From positions 84,424 through 148,423 of the forward strand of contig CAJTQU010000003.1 in NCBI GenBank assembly GCA_910578665.1: a stretch of DNA of 64,000 nucleotides. Direction: 5' to 3'. The notes under the pieces were generated by a model. It saw only the letters and a program-made list of their open reading frames with translations, made no database searches and was not told the DNA's origin. Position numbers and translations under genes: made by a program. Position 1 is the first letter of the stretch. Every line of letters starts with the position of its first letter. Origin of the DNA: an uncultured Muribaculaceae bacterium. GTDB lineage: Bacteria; Bacteroidota; Bacteroidia; Bacteroidales; Muribaculaceae. Below, in pieces: positions 14,984 through 24,201 of this stretch.

Positions 14984-16357
14984 ATGAACAGCATATCCGG
15001 ATTTCTGGGCAGCAGGCCTGACTACCGGCAGGCCGTATACACACTGGTGCGTCTCGGCCTGCCCGTGCTCGTCACCCAGCTCGGCTCGATAGTGGTGAGC
15101 ATGGCCGACACCATGATGGTGGGCGACTACGGCACGCCGGAACTGGCGTCGGCAGCTTTTGTAAATAATCTGTTCATGGTGCCGATCGTGATGCAAATGG
15201 GATTCGCCGGAGGCCTCACGCCGCTGGTGGGAGCGCTATACGGCCGCGGAAAGTTTGTCGAGGCCGGACAGCTGCTGCGCACCGGCATACGCCTGAACAT
15301 GATACTCGCACTTCTAATATTGCTGGTCATGGGCAGCGTCTATTTCTTCCTTGACAAGATGGGGCAGCCGTCCGAACTGCTTCCGCTGATACGCCCTTAC
15401 TACCTTATAGTACTCGGTTCAGTGGTTATAGGCGGTCTCTTCTTTCCATGCATGCAGATGGCCATGGGAGTGACCGACACCACCACGCCAATGATAATAA
15501 TAGTGGTATGCAACGTGCAGAACGTGATCGGAAACTATCTGCTGATATTCGGCCATGCCGGCTGTCCCGAGCTGGGACTGGCCGGTGCCGGACTGAGCAC
15601 GCTGCTGGCCCGTATCACATGCGCCGCAGCCATGTTCGGTGTGATATTGGTACACAAACGATACCGGCCGTACCGTCCCGGCCTTAGACAGGGAGCAGCT
15701 CCCGGACAGTGGCGGCAGCTCACCGGCACATCGGTACCGGTGATGATACAGGCGGGCATCGAGGCATCTCTGTGGTCCATGGGAGCCATAGTGTGCGGAT
15801 GGTACGGCAAGGAGCAGCTGGCCGCATACCAGGTAGTACTCGTCATAGGCCAGCTAGGATTTATGACATACATGAGCTTTGCCACTGCAACATCGATACG
15901 CGTGGCCAATCTCACAGGCGTGGACGACCGCGCCGGCATACGCATCACGGCCCTGGCCGGACTGCATCTCAACCTGGCGCTGGCCACTGCCGCATCACTC
16001 ACATTCCTGCTCACGGGGCGCACACTGCTGGGATTCTTTTCCGAAGACAGCAGCGTGGTGTCTGTGGCTCTCGGCCTCATAATCCCCCTGGTGCTCTACC
16101 AGTTTGCCGATGCTGTGCAGATGACCTACGTCAACGCTCTGCGCGGCACATCACGCGTGAAACCTCTCATAGCCATATCTGTCGTCAGCTATATCGTGAT
16201 AGGCATACCGGTCATGCTGTTGCTGGCCTCGGTATTGCAGATGTATTCGGTAGGCGTATATTATAGCTTCTCGGCAGCACTTCTGGTGGCGGCATGGCTA
16301 TACCGCCGGTCATTCAGAAAGGTCTTGAGGCAACCGCTCGCCGCAACCTCGGAATAA
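14984..16357 (+). CDS. MATE-family multidrug/metabolite exporter
   Basis: A 457-residue inner-membrane protein with twelve hydrophobic segments in two related halves. The first helix has LGLPVLVTQLGSIVVSMADTMMVG, the typical MATE opening with Asp and a MVG turn; the same pattern recurs near residue 250 (LTGTSVPVMIQAGIEASLWSMG). MATE proteins export drugs or metabolites with a Na+ or H+ gradient. It is monocistronic, divergent from the aroK operon, and its 3' end overlaps the converging acyltransferase gene by 44 bases. Confidence 0.93.
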   Translation: MNSISGFLGSRPDYRQAVYTLVRLGLPVLVTQLGSIVVSMADTMMVGDYGTPELASAAFVNNLFMVPIVMQMGFAGGLTPLVGALYGRGKFVEAGQLLRTGIRLNMILALLILLVMGSVYFFLDKMGQPSELLPLIRPYYLIVLGSVVIGGLFFPCMQMAMGVTDTTTPMIIIVVCNVQNVIGNYLLIFGHAGCPELGLAGAGLSTLLARITCAAAMFGVILVHKRYRPYRPGLRQGAAPGQWRQLTGTSVPVMIQAGIEASLWSMGAIVCGWYGKEQLAAYQVVLVIGQLGFMTYMSFATATSIRVANLTGVDDRAGIRITALAGLHLNLALATAASLTFLLTGRTLLGFFSEDSSVVSVALGLIIPLVLYQFADAVQMTYVNALRGTSRVKPLIAISVVSYIVIGIPVMLLLASVLQMYSVGVYYSFSAALLVAAWLYRRSFRKVLRQPLAATSE

Positions 16358-17363
16358 TTGCGCACAACAGGCGCCACAGCCATATGCGGGGCCTGTCGAG
16401 CACTACTGCCGCCGCAAACCATCCGGCACAGGCCAGCCCCATGAGCAGCAAGCACGCGATGCCGTCGTAATGACGGTAGAGCGTCTTCATACAGGGGGCG
16501 AAATACGCGCCTCCCACCAGCAGGTGCTGGTGTAACAGGTAGACGGCAAACGATGATTTTGCCACCATGTTGACAAAGCCGGACGGACGCAGGCGCAGCC
16601 GGCTGAATGCCAGCACGAGGCCGGCTGCGCCTGCCACCACCAGAGGGTTGGCATATGACACCGGGGAGGGCAGCCAGCCGGCGCCGGACAAACCGGCTGC
16701 ATAGGCCAGCCCCACATTCAGCCCCACTGACAGGAAATAGACCGACAGACCGTAACGGGCCGACGATCCTCCGTAAAGCCGGAGCATACGCGCCAGCAGA
16801 TACAGCGACACAAACGAAAGAGGCGTATAGCCGGCCAGTACGAAGCGAGATATGCCGTCCAGATCAAACAAGGCCTGGAAAGCCAGCAGCAAGCCCGTAG
16901 TAATACAGAGCTGACGGCGCGACGCGGCACGGACATAGGCATTGAGCACCGGAGAAATAATGTACAGCACCGTATACGCCTGTATGAACCACGAGCCGAA
17001 CAGGCAGCGTGCCATCTCGCGCAGACAGAACTGCGTCTGTCCGGAAAACAGCATGACCAGATATATACCGAGCATAAAATACAGACACTGGAACGCGAAA
17101 TTAGCATAACCGCGCACGGAGGCCTTTATACCGAACCATCCGCTGATCATGACAAAGACATTCACACAGACCACCGACAACATTTCAAACAGCACGCGCG
17201 CAAAGACATTGGCCCCGTGAGAAGCCGCCATGTCAAAACGCGGCACCCCGAGACTCCAGTAATCAGCATGCACTATGAGCACAAGCATCATGGCCGTGAT
17301 GCGGAGCAACTCGAAATTACTCTGCCGCGGCGCGCGGCCAACAGACGCTGGTTTCTTGTCCAT
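16314..17363 (-). CDS. Membrane acyltransferase, family 3 (OafA/YrhL type)
   Basis: A 349-residue polytopic membrane protein. SNFELLRITAMMLVLIVHADYW is the characteristic first helix with the His that opens the active site, and about ten hydrophobic segments follow. Such enzymes put acetyl or other acyl groups on surface sugars or peptides. The perfect promoter at 17368-17398 ends five bases before the ATG, so the mRNA seems to begin at the start codon itself; later in-frame ATGs fall inside the first helix and would destroy the family motif. Confidence 0.88.
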   Translation of the reverse strand: MDKKPASVGRAPRQSNFELLRITAMMLVLIVHADYWSLGVPRFDMAASHGANVFARVLFEMLSVVCVNVFVMISGWFGIKASVRGYANFAFQCLYFMLGIYLVMLFSGQTQFCLREMARCLFGSWFIQAYTVLYIISPVLNAYVRAASRRQLCITTGLLLAFQALFDLDGISRFVLAGYTPLSFVSLYLLARMLRLYGGSSARYGLSVYFLSVGLNVGLAYAAGLSGAGWLPSPVSYANPLVVAGAAGLVLAFSRLRLRPSGFVNMVAKSSFAVYLLHQHLLVGGAYFAPCMKTLYRHYDGIACLLLMGLACAGWFAAAVVLDRPRIWLWRLLCAIIPRLRRAVASRPF

Positions 17364-17367
17364 AATG

Positions 17368-17398
17368 CAAATTTAGTTCATTTCCGGCATACGCGCAA
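17368..17398 (-). promoter_or_regulatory. Promoter overlapping the acyltransferase start
   Basis: Minus strand: TTG (17396-17398), 20 bases, TAAATTTG (17368-17375), then CATT and the ATG. The predicted start of transcription coincides with the start codon. Confidence 0.75.
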
Positions 17399-17422
17399 CA
17401 CACATCCCCCGTATACGCATTA

Positions 17423-17587
17423 AGAGAGGCCGGCCGCACGGCCTGCCTCTCTCCCGGTCAGTCTTAGGTGTAAAAAATTGCCTTATCTCACTACTATTTT
17501 TATCTTCTTTGTTGTCGCATGGCGGTTGAAATATATCTCCGTTCAGTTACTCATGATAAACAAGACTGACCATAAACATCATTTATA
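17423..17587 (-). ncRNA. Candidate structured noncoding RNA, about 165 nt
   Basis: A promoter at 17593-17624 points left. About 15 bases into the transcript GGTCAGTCTT (plus 17562-17571) can pair perfectly with AAGACTGACC (plus 17456-17465), closing a loop of 96 bases; directly after it comes a hairpin (17423-17452) with the 8-bp outer stem AGAGAGGC and an inner GGCC stem. There is no sensible open frame. The acyltransferase has its own promoter downstream, so this looks like an independent small RNA. The terminator has only a weak T tail, so read-through as a long leader is the alternative. Confidence 0.5.
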
Positions 17588-17592
17588 TGGCG

Positions 17593-17624
17593 CAAATATA
17601 AGTTAATATTTTCGAACCTGCAAA
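17593..17624 (-). promoter_or_regulatory. Promoter of the second RNA candidate
   Basis: Minus strand: TTTG (17621-17624), exactly 20 bases, TATATTTG (17593-17600). Start expected near 17587. Confidence 0.75.
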
Positions 17625-18082
17625 CTTTTACACCATAAAAATAAATTTTTTCTTTCAACATAGCCATCAGATATATTATTACACTACCTGGCAATATGAA
17701 AACAGTACATCCCTGGCATACTGACGGCCATATGCCGGGAAGACGGCCTTACTAATTATTTTTAACTTTCATGAACTAATATTCACTCTGTCACCGCCGT
17801 TATGTAATCACAAACAAAACGATTACCATTTCTATGAATCACAAGTCTGTCAAAACGTAATGAAACTACTTAATGCCTATAACCAGTTTTTGCACCAATA
17901 TCAATATGCTGTTCTAACTTCATAGTTTTTCAACCGCTCACTCTGCAACACCGCCACGGCGGCACGGCTGACTGAGTTCTAAACCATGCAGACACTGTAA
18001 GAGGCTGCCTTACGGGGCATCTGCTACCTGCCCCTGCCGGGATCCCTTATATTTTTTTGGGTTATATACATTAATATTTCAT
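17625..18082. other. 458-base gap without a gene
   Basis: AT-rich first half, then several short GC hairpins (for example GGGGCA...TGCCCC near 18017-18037). No open frame of credible length and no good promoter; the strong hairpins at its right end suggest that something is transcribed rightward here, but I cannot define its start. Confidence 0.4.
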
Positions 18083-18150
18083 CCCCGTGCCATTATTACA
18101 TGACACGGGGGAGAAGGCGGCACGTCGCGAGACGCGCCGCCTTTTTCTTT
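18083..18150 (+). terminator. Two consecutive strong hairpins, T tail
   Basis: CCCCGTG (18083-18089) pairs with CACGGGG (18104-18110). Next, a 12-bp arm at 18115-18126 pairs with 18131-18142 around GCGA, one mismatch, followed by TTTTTCTTT. It is a good plus-strand terminator with no gene before it. Confidence 0.6.
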
Positions 18151-18154
18151 AGCT

Positions 18155-18180
18155 ATATCGGCGAAAAAATTGGCCGATAT
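18155..18180. promoter_or_regulatory. Inverted repeat, possible operator of the efflux operon
   Basis: ATATCGGC (18155-18162) and its exact complement GCCGATAT (18173-18180), ten bases apart. It lies 24 bases upstream of a -7-like AACTTTTG (18204-18211) and about 80 bases before tolC, as expected for a TetR-type repressor site. No regulator gene is nearby. Confidence 0.5.
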
Positions 18181-18260
18181 GTAAGATCCGGCAATAATGG
18201 CACAACTTTTGCGTGATTCAGGTGTATATAAAAATGTACTCACTATATAAACTATAATTT

Positions 18261-19700
18261 ATGCGAACAAGGCTATACATAACCCTACTCGCGTCAGTGT
18301 GCGCGGTCAGTGCCGCCGCCCAGACGGTGACGCTTGACTCGTGCAGGAATATGGCGCTGCGCAACAACAAAGCCATAATGATGGCCGACCGAAATATCGA
18401 GGGAGCCGGCTACCAGCGCAAGGCCGCGGCCGCGGCCTATCTGCCGGGCATCGATTTTGCAGCCACATACATGTACAACCAGCATAAGATCGCCCTGCTG
18501 GGGGAGGATGCCAAACTCCCAACAATGTCGTTCGATCCGGCAACCATGAGCTACAAATACAATCTGGTGACAAATCCGGCCACGGGCGAACCCGTGCGCG
18601 ACCCGGCCACAGGCTCAGTTATACCCAGCGAGGTAGCCGTGATTCCAAAGGAGGCCATGACTTTTGACATACACAATGTGGTGGCAGGCGCAATAACACT
18701 CACCCAGCCCGTGTATATGGGAGGGGCCATAAGGGCCATGAACGAGATCACCAAATATGCCGAACAGCTCGCGGTGAGCATGCGCAATTCGGCCGTGCAG
18801 GACGTAGTCTATGCCGTAGACGAGGCTTACTGGACTGTGGTCTCGCTAAAACAGAAACAAAAACTGGCCCAGAGCTATGCTTCGCTGCTCGACTCTCTGC
18901 AATATAATGTAAACGAGATGTACAAGGAAGGGGTCGCGACAAAAAGCGACTGCCTGGGTGTGGATGTGAAGCGCAACGAGGCCCGTGTGGCACTGACAAA
19001 GGTGACCAACGGCCTGTCGCTGGCACGCATGGCGCTGTCACAGGTGTGCGGCGTGCCTGTAAACACGGTGTTCACGCTGGCCGACGAAGAGCTTTCCGGA
19101 CCAGTGAGCGGCCCAGACCCGGCAGAAACGGATATGAGAGGCGTATATGAGCGCCGCCAAGACCTGGCATCGCTCAGAACCGGCATAAAGATATTTGAAC
19201 AGCAGGAGAAAGTGGCGCGTGCCGCCATGCTGCCCAAGCTGGCCGTAGTGGCCGCATGGAGTTTCTCTAACCCCAATACTATCAACGGATTTGACAAACG
19301 CTTCGGCGGAGGATTCTCGGTAGGGGCCACACTGCAGGTGCCTATCTGGCACTGGGGAGGCAACCTCAACAAGGTGAAAGCCGCACGTGCCGCCACATCG
19401 GCACAGCGCCTCCAGTTGGAAGACGCCGAGAGCATGGTAGAGCTGCAGGTGAGCCAGGCGCAGTACAGATATGAGGAGGCACGCAAGACGCTCGACATGA
19501 CACACAGCAACCTGGCCTCGGCCGACGAAAACCTGCACAACGCCCAATACGGATTCAAAGAGGGCGTACTGACCTCTGACGATGTGACTGCGGCACAGAC
19601 CGCGTGGCTCCAGGCCCATTCGGAATATATCGATGCCGAAATAGGGCTGCATCTCTGCCGCGTGTACCTGAGCAAGGTACTCGGCACCATGAATTACTAA
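18261..19700 (+). CDS. TolC-family outer-membrane efflux protein
   Basis: A 479-residue protein with signal peptide (MRTRLYITLLASVCAVSAAA) and the two repeated coiled-coil halves of TolC, each beginning with a LDSCRNMALRNNKAI-type helix. Trimers form the channel across the outer membrane and periplasm for the pump encoded downstream. First gene of a four-gene operon, 35 bases before the adaptor gene. A possible operator and a near-consensus -7 element precede it. Confidence 0.93.
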   Translation: MRTRLYITLLASVCAVSAAAQTVTLDSCRNMALRNNKAIMMADRNIEGAGYQRKAAAAAYLPGIDFAATYMYNQHKIALLGEDAKLPTMSFDPATMSYKYNLVTNPATGEPVRDPATGSVIPSEVAVIPKEAMTFDIHNVVAGAITLTQPVYMGGAIRAMNEITKYAEQLAVSMRNSAVQDVVYAVDEAYWTVVSLKQKQKLAQSYASLLDSLQYNVNEMYKEGVATKSDCLGVDVKRNEARVALTKVTNGLSLARMALSQVCGVPVNTVFTLADEELSGPVSGPDPAETDMRGVYERRQDLASLRTGIKIFEQQEKVARAAMLPKLAVVAAWSFSNPNTINGFDKRFGGGFSVGATLQVPIWHWGGNLNKVKAARAATSAQRLQLEDAESMVELQVSQAQYRYEEARKTLDMTHSNLASADENLHNAQYGFKEGVLTSDDVTAAQTAWLQAHSEYIDAEIGLHLCRVYLSKVLGTMNY

Positions 19701-19735
19701 TCTGACTAAAAACAAATACTGAAAGATACCCTGTT

Positions 19736-20785
19736 ATGGAAGAGAGAATGAATACCGTGCGGCAGCAGGACGCGCTGGAACATTACGATGACAAACCTGC
19801 AACCAAGCGTGAGAAAGGGCTTGTGCTGGCCATGGTGCTGGTACTGGCCGGTGTGGCCGCGCTGGCGGTAATAGGATTCCTGGCCATCAAGCCCGTGCCC
19901 GACACGGTGCAGGGACAGGCCGACGCCACCGAGATACGCATCTCGGGCAAACTGCCGGGACGCGTGGCAGAAATATATGTGGGCGAGGGCCAGAAAGTCA
20001 AAGCTGGCGATACGCTGGTGCACATACATTCGTCACTCATGGACGCGAAAATGGAGCAGGCACAGGCCATGGAGAACGCCGCTGCCGCCACAAACCGCAA
20101 AGTGGACGCCGGCACCCGCTCGCAGATCATAAACGCGGCATACGACGTATACCGCCAGGCCGGCGCCGCACGCGGCATAGCCGAGAAGACATACCGACGC
20201 ATGGAGAATCTTTATGCCAACGGTGTCGTGTCGGCACAGAAGCGTGACGAGGCAAAGGCTGCTTACGATGCCGCCGCGGCCGGCGAAGACGCGGCCAGAA
20301 ACCAGTGGGAGCTGGCCAAATCAGGCGCGCAGCAGGAAGACAAACAGGCGGCACAGGCCATGGTCAATGTGGCCCGCGGCGGCGTGAAAGAGGCTGACGC
20401 CATGCTCGAAGACCAATACCTGGTTGCTCCCTGCGACGGCATCATCACCGTGGTCTACCCCCATGCCAGCGAGCTGGTAATGACCGGCGCGCCCATCATG
20501 ACGCTGCAGCAGGACGACACGTTCATGGTGTTCAACGTGCGCGAGACCCTGCTCAAAGACATAAAGAGAGGCACAAAAATACGTGTTAGAATCCCGGCAC
20601 TGGACAAAGAGGCCGTGGCCACCGTGTACTACATACAGGACATGGGCAGCTACGCCAACTGGCAGGCCACCAAGTCCACAGGCTCATACGACGCGCGCAC
20701 TTTCGAGATAAAGGCCCGGCCCGACACCCCGATAGAGAACTTCCTGCCCGGCATGAGCGTAATATATCTGGGTGTACAAAAATAA
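19736..20785 (+). CDS. HlyD/EmrA-type membrane fusion protein
   Basis: A 349-residue periplasmic adaptor with one N-terminal membrane helix (about residues 29-51). After it come a biotinyl-lipoyl half (RISGKLPGRVAEIYVGEGQKVKAGDTLVHI), a long Ala-rich coiled-coil hairpin (about 95-215) and the second lipoyl half with APCDGIITVVYPHASELV. It bridges the inner-membrane permeases and TolC. ATG at 19748 is an alternative start four codons on. Confidence 0.92.
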   Translation: MEERMNTVRQQDALEHYDDKPATKREKGLVLAMVLVLAGVAALAVIGFLAIKPVPDTVQGQADATEIRISGKLPGRVAEIYVGEGQKVKAGDTLVHIHSSLMDAKMEQAQAMENAAAATNRKVDAGTRSQIINAAYDVYRQAGAARGIAEKTYRRMENLYANGVVSAQKRDEAKAAYDAAAAGEDAARNQWELAKSGAQQEDKQAAQAMVNVARGGVKEADAMLEDQYLVAPCDGIITVVYPHASELVMTGAPIMTLQQDDTFMVFNVRETLLKDIKRGTKIRVRIPALDKEAVATVYYIQDMGSYANWQATKSTGSYDARTFEIKARPDTPIENFLPGMSVIYLGVQK

Positions 20786-20827
20786 GACAACCCGACGGCC
20801 CGCGGCGGCCTATAGAAGCTTTAAACA

Positions 20828-21994
20828 ATGAAGACAGGATATTTAGCCATAATGAGGCGCACCCTGGTACAGCTGGCCTCCCGGCCGCTGTACTGGTATG
20901 CCATAATTGTGTTGCCGCTGCTGCTGTTCGCATTTTTCACCTCCGAACTCGAAGAGGGACTGCCGGTTAAGGCACCTGCCGGAATAGTGGACAATGACCA
21001 CACCTCCATGTCCAGGCGCGTGGGCCGCAATCTGGACGGCATGCAGCTGGTGAGCCTGACCAAAGAATGCGACTCCTATTCCGATGCGATGGACGCGCTG
21101 CGCAAGGGAGAAATCTTCGGTTTCTTCCTCATCCCGGAGAACTACGAGGCCGACCTGCTCTCCGGCCGTTCGCCGGTCATATCGTTCTACACCAACATGA
21201 CATACTTCATCCCGGGCACGATGCTCTATAAGAACTTCAAGACCACGGCGGTATATACCAAGGCCGGGGTCGTGATGAATGTGGTGCAGAGCGCCACTGG
21301 CGCGCAGGCCGACCAGGTGATGCCGCTTATCAACCCGGTGAACATACAGGCACACCCCATAGGCAACCCCTGGCTGAATTATGCCTATTATCTGGCCTCG
21401 AGCTTCATTCCCGGCGTACTGCAGCTGATGATATTCCTTGTGACGGCATTCACCATATGCGACGAGATAAAGCGCGGCACCTCGGTGAGGCTCATGCGCA
21501 TGGCGCGCGGCTCGATAATCAGGGCCGTGACAGGCAAACTCCTGCCGCAGACACTTATATGGGTAGTGATCGCTATGTTCATGGAAGCATGGATGTACGG
21601 TTTCAACCATTTTCCGATCTACGGCTCACTGTTCTGGATGACAGTCTCCACCCTGCTGTTCGTGGCAGCCTCGCAGGGATTCTCCCTCCTTGTGTGCTGT
21701 CTGCTGCCCAACCTGCGCCTGTCCCTGTCGGTCAACGCCCTCATGGGCATTCTCTCCTTCTCTATAGGGGCATTCTCGTTTCCCGTGAGCGAGATGTACG
21801 GAGCCATCGGTATCTTCTCCTGGATCATACCCGTGCGCTACTACTTCCTCATCTACATCACACAGTCGCTCGACGCCATGCCCCTATACTACTCACGCTG
21901 TTATTTTGCCGCGTACTTCGCATTTATCACGGCACCGCTGCTGATGCTTTGGCACCTGAAGCGCTACTACCGCCGACCCGTTTACGAACCCTGA
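20828..21994 (+). CDS. ABC-2 type permease, first copy
   Basis: A 388-residue protein of the YhgE/ABC-2 membrane family: one N-terminal helix, a large periplasmic domain (about 45-185, with the IVDNDHTSMSRR motif of such exporters), then five to six helices. It should form the inner-membrane part of the export system with its neighbour. No ATP-binding protein is encoded in the operon. The second copy starts 12 bases after the stop. Confidence 0.88.
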   Translation: MKTGYLAIMRRTLVQLASRPLYWYAIIVLPLLLFAFFTSELEEGLPVKAPAGIVDNDHTSMSRRVGRNLDGMQLVSLTKECDSYSDAMDALRKGEIFGFFLIPENYEADLLSGRSPVISFYTNMTYFIPGTMLYKNFKTTAVYTKAGVVMNVVQSATGAQADQVMPLINPVNIQAHPIGNPWLNYAYYLASSFIPGVLQLMIFLVTAFTICDEIKRGTSVRLMRMARGSIIRAVTGKLLPQTLIWVVIAMFMEAWMYGFNHFPIYGSLFWMTVSTLLFVAASQGFSLLVCCLLPNLRLSLSVNALMGILSFSIGAFSFPVSEMYGAIGIFSWIIPVRYYFLIYITQSLDAMPLYYSRCYFAAYFAFITAPLLMLWHLKRYYRRPVYEP

Positions 21995-22006
21995 CCCCTA
22001 CCGGCT

Positions 22007-23203
22007 ATGAAAACAATACTTCATAAATTCCTATCCGTATTCAGGACCCTGGGCGAGGTATACGCCCGGGAATTCCGCACCATACGCCGCGACCAGGGGG
22101 TCGTGCTGTTCTTCCTGTTCCTGCCGCTGGCCTACCCCGTGATATACTCCCTGATATACAACCGCGAGCTGGTGCGCGACGTGCCGATGGTGGTAGTGGA
22201 CCACGACCGTACACAGCAATCCAGAGACCTGGTACGCCGCATGGACGCAGCGCAGGGAGCGCGCCTGGCAGGCTATGCCGCCGACCTGGCAGAGGGACGG
22301 CGCGCCATCAACGAGCGCGAGGCCTATGCCATAATGGAAATCCCCGAGGGATTCGGCCGTAAAATAGGGCGCGGCGAACAAGCCTCGGCACAACTATATT
22401 GCGAAACAAGCCTGCTGCTGCGCTATCGCTCGCTGCTCTTCTCCGCCACCGAGGTAGCGCTGTCAATGGGCGCCGACATACAGTCGTCTGACATAGGCAG
22501 TCTCGGCATGGCCGGACTGGCTTCCGGGGACCCCATGCCTGTGGTAGACGGCGAACTGGGCAACCTGCAGAGCGGTTTCGATTCGTTCATCATGCCGGGC
22601 GTGCTGATCCTTATCCTACAGCAATGCATAGTGCTGGCCGTGGGCATGATGGGCGGCGGACGCAACGAAAGAGCGCTCAAAGGCCTCTACACCCCGGCCT
22701 CCGGATCCACCCTCCTCACCATGACAGGACGCGCCGGCTGCTACATAACCATACTGGCACTGCCCGTGATATGGCTGACACATTATGTGCCCGTAGTGTT
22801 CCAATTCCCCATGGCCGGCGACACACTCGAAATCTTCGCTTTCCTGCTGCCTCTGGTTCTAGCCTGTATCGCGCTCGGCTTTATCGTGCAGCTGTTCACC
22901 TCCGAACGTGAAGCCATATTCCTTGTATGGGTGGCCACATCGGTGGCATTCCTTTTCCTGAGCGGACTTACCTGGCCTCGCTACGCCATGGCTCCGGTAT
23001 GGAAACTCGCCAGCGACATAATACCGGCCACATGGGGTATCAACGGATTTATACTCATGAACGCCAACGGAGCCTCGCTGGCCGACATAGGCCCATACTA
23101 CCGCAACCTCTGGATCCTCGCCGGAGTATACTGGCTTCTGGCCTGGATTATACAGAAATACATGCTCCGGGTTCGCCTGCGCCGCGAGGCGTCGCGCCCT
23201 TAA
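22007..23203 (+). CDS. ABC-2 type permease, second copy
   Basis: A 398-residue relative of the preceding gene with the same layout: N-terminal helix (FLFLPLAYPVIYSLIYNRELV), periplasmic domain with VVDHDRTQQSRDLVRRMD, and C-terminal helices. The two are likely a heterodimer. Last gene of the operon; a large hairpin follows at 23231-23272. As for its partner, the energy-coupling subunit is missing from the locus and may be encoded elsewhere or not be needed. Confidence 0.88.
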   Translation: MKTILHKFLSVFRTLGEVYAREFRTIRRDQGVVLFFLFLPLAYPVIYSLIYNRELVRDVPMVVVDHDRTQQSRDLVRRMDAAQGARLAGYAADLAEGRRAINEREAYAIMEIPEGFGRKIGRGEQASAQLYCETSLLLRYRSLLFSATEVALSMGADIQSSDIGSLGMAGLASGDPMPVVDGELGNLQSGFDSFIMPGVLILILQQCIVLAVGMMGGGRNERALKGLYTPASGSTLLTMTGRAGCYITILALPVIWLTHYVPVVFQFPMAGDTLEIFAFLLPLVLACIALGFIVQLFTSEREAIFLVWVATSVAFLFLSGLTWPRYAMAPVWKLASDIIPATWGINGFILMNANGASLADIGPYYRNLWILAGVYWLLAWIIQKYMLRVRLRREASRP

Positions 23204-23230
23204 ATCCGGCACTGCTTTCTCCCCTGCCCA

Positions 23231-23272
23231 CAATGACGGTTATGCGATTTCGAAGTCGCACAACCGTCATTG
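23231..23272 (+). terminator. Terminator of the efflux operon
   Basis: CAATGACGGTT (23231-23241) pairs perfectly with AACCGTCATTG (23262-23272); inside, TGCGA pairs with TCGCA. An AT-rich tail follows. Confidence 0.75.
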
Positions 23273-23502
23273 CTATTATTATATCTACAGTTTTCAAAAC
23301 CAGCATTTATGTAATTAACAAAGCTTAACATAAATTTATGTAATTTTCCAAAAAAATAATTTTAAATTTTCAAAATACTAACAATTAATAATTTTTGCCT
23401 ATGAAACATTTACCGTTCTTATCACTATTCGCAATAGAACAACCGGCGCCCACCCACCGATTTTATATTTATTAAACCACAACACTTATTAATTGAACGA
23501 TT

Positions 23503-24159
23503 ATGACAAAAAAACTTTTGAACTTAACTGTGTTGATGCTTCTTGCAGCAGTTCCGGCCATGGTTTCATGTAGCGATGATGACGGACCCGACAAACCCGA
23601 TACGACTAGCACACCTGACAATGAAAACCCCGGAGAACCCCGGTCCATAAGCAAAGAGGAGTTTCAGGAAAAGGTCATGGGCAAAATCTGGATACCTTCA
23701 CAGGAACATTTTGAAATGACCGACCATGTCAGAGGCGACGGCACAATCGATAATGAGAACTATCCGGCACTGTCAGGAGGCATATTCGAACGCGGCTTTT
23801 ATTTTGAAGCCGGAGATTATTATTACTACTACGGTAATCCGGGCATGGGCCTGCCTAATCCGAGCATCTACGACATATCGGGCTATGCCTTCGACGAAAC
23901 GACAGGCCGGGCACACTACCGGGTATCGGCTCCGTGGAGCGATTATCTAAATGGTGACGACACGATTTTTTATATCGAATCTGTGACCGATGATTTGCTG
24001 GTAATCCATAATGACTACGGATGGGAGACAAGTGATGACTATGACAACAAGTCGGCCAGTCCGGAGAAGTCGTACACTAAACGGTACTACAAGGCCATGA
24101 CTACAATGGATGTGGAAACATGGCGGTCTAAATTTGACCTGCATACAGACAAGCGTTAA
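23503..24159 (+). CDS. SDDD-type lipoprotein, paralogue of 6222-6830
   Basis: A 218-residue lipoprotein: signal peptide to AMVSC, then SDDDGPDKPD, the surface-export signature. It shares with the 6.2-kb lipoprotein the ISKEEFQEKVMGKIW-like opening, GDGT, and FYIESVTDDLLVIHNDYGWE near the C-terminus. The middle is Tyr-rich (GDYYYYYGNPG). No known domain recognised. It stands alone between two terminators; AATTTTTG about 100 bases upstream is a near-consensus -7 element. Confidence 0.82.
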   Translation: MTKKLLNLTVLMLLAAVPAMVSCSDDDGPDKPDTTSTPDNENPGEPRSISKEEFQEKVMGKIWIPSQEHFEMTDHVRGDGTIDNENYPALSGGIFERGFYFEAGDYYYYYGNPGMGLPNPSIYDISGYAFDETTGRAHYRVSAPWSDYLNGDDTIFYIESVTDDLLVIHNDYGWETSDDYDNKSASPEKSYTKRYYKAMTTMDVETWRSKFDLHTDKR

Positions 24160-24201
24160 CACCGGCTAACAAGGCCGACCGAAAATACACACAGAGAATC
24201 C

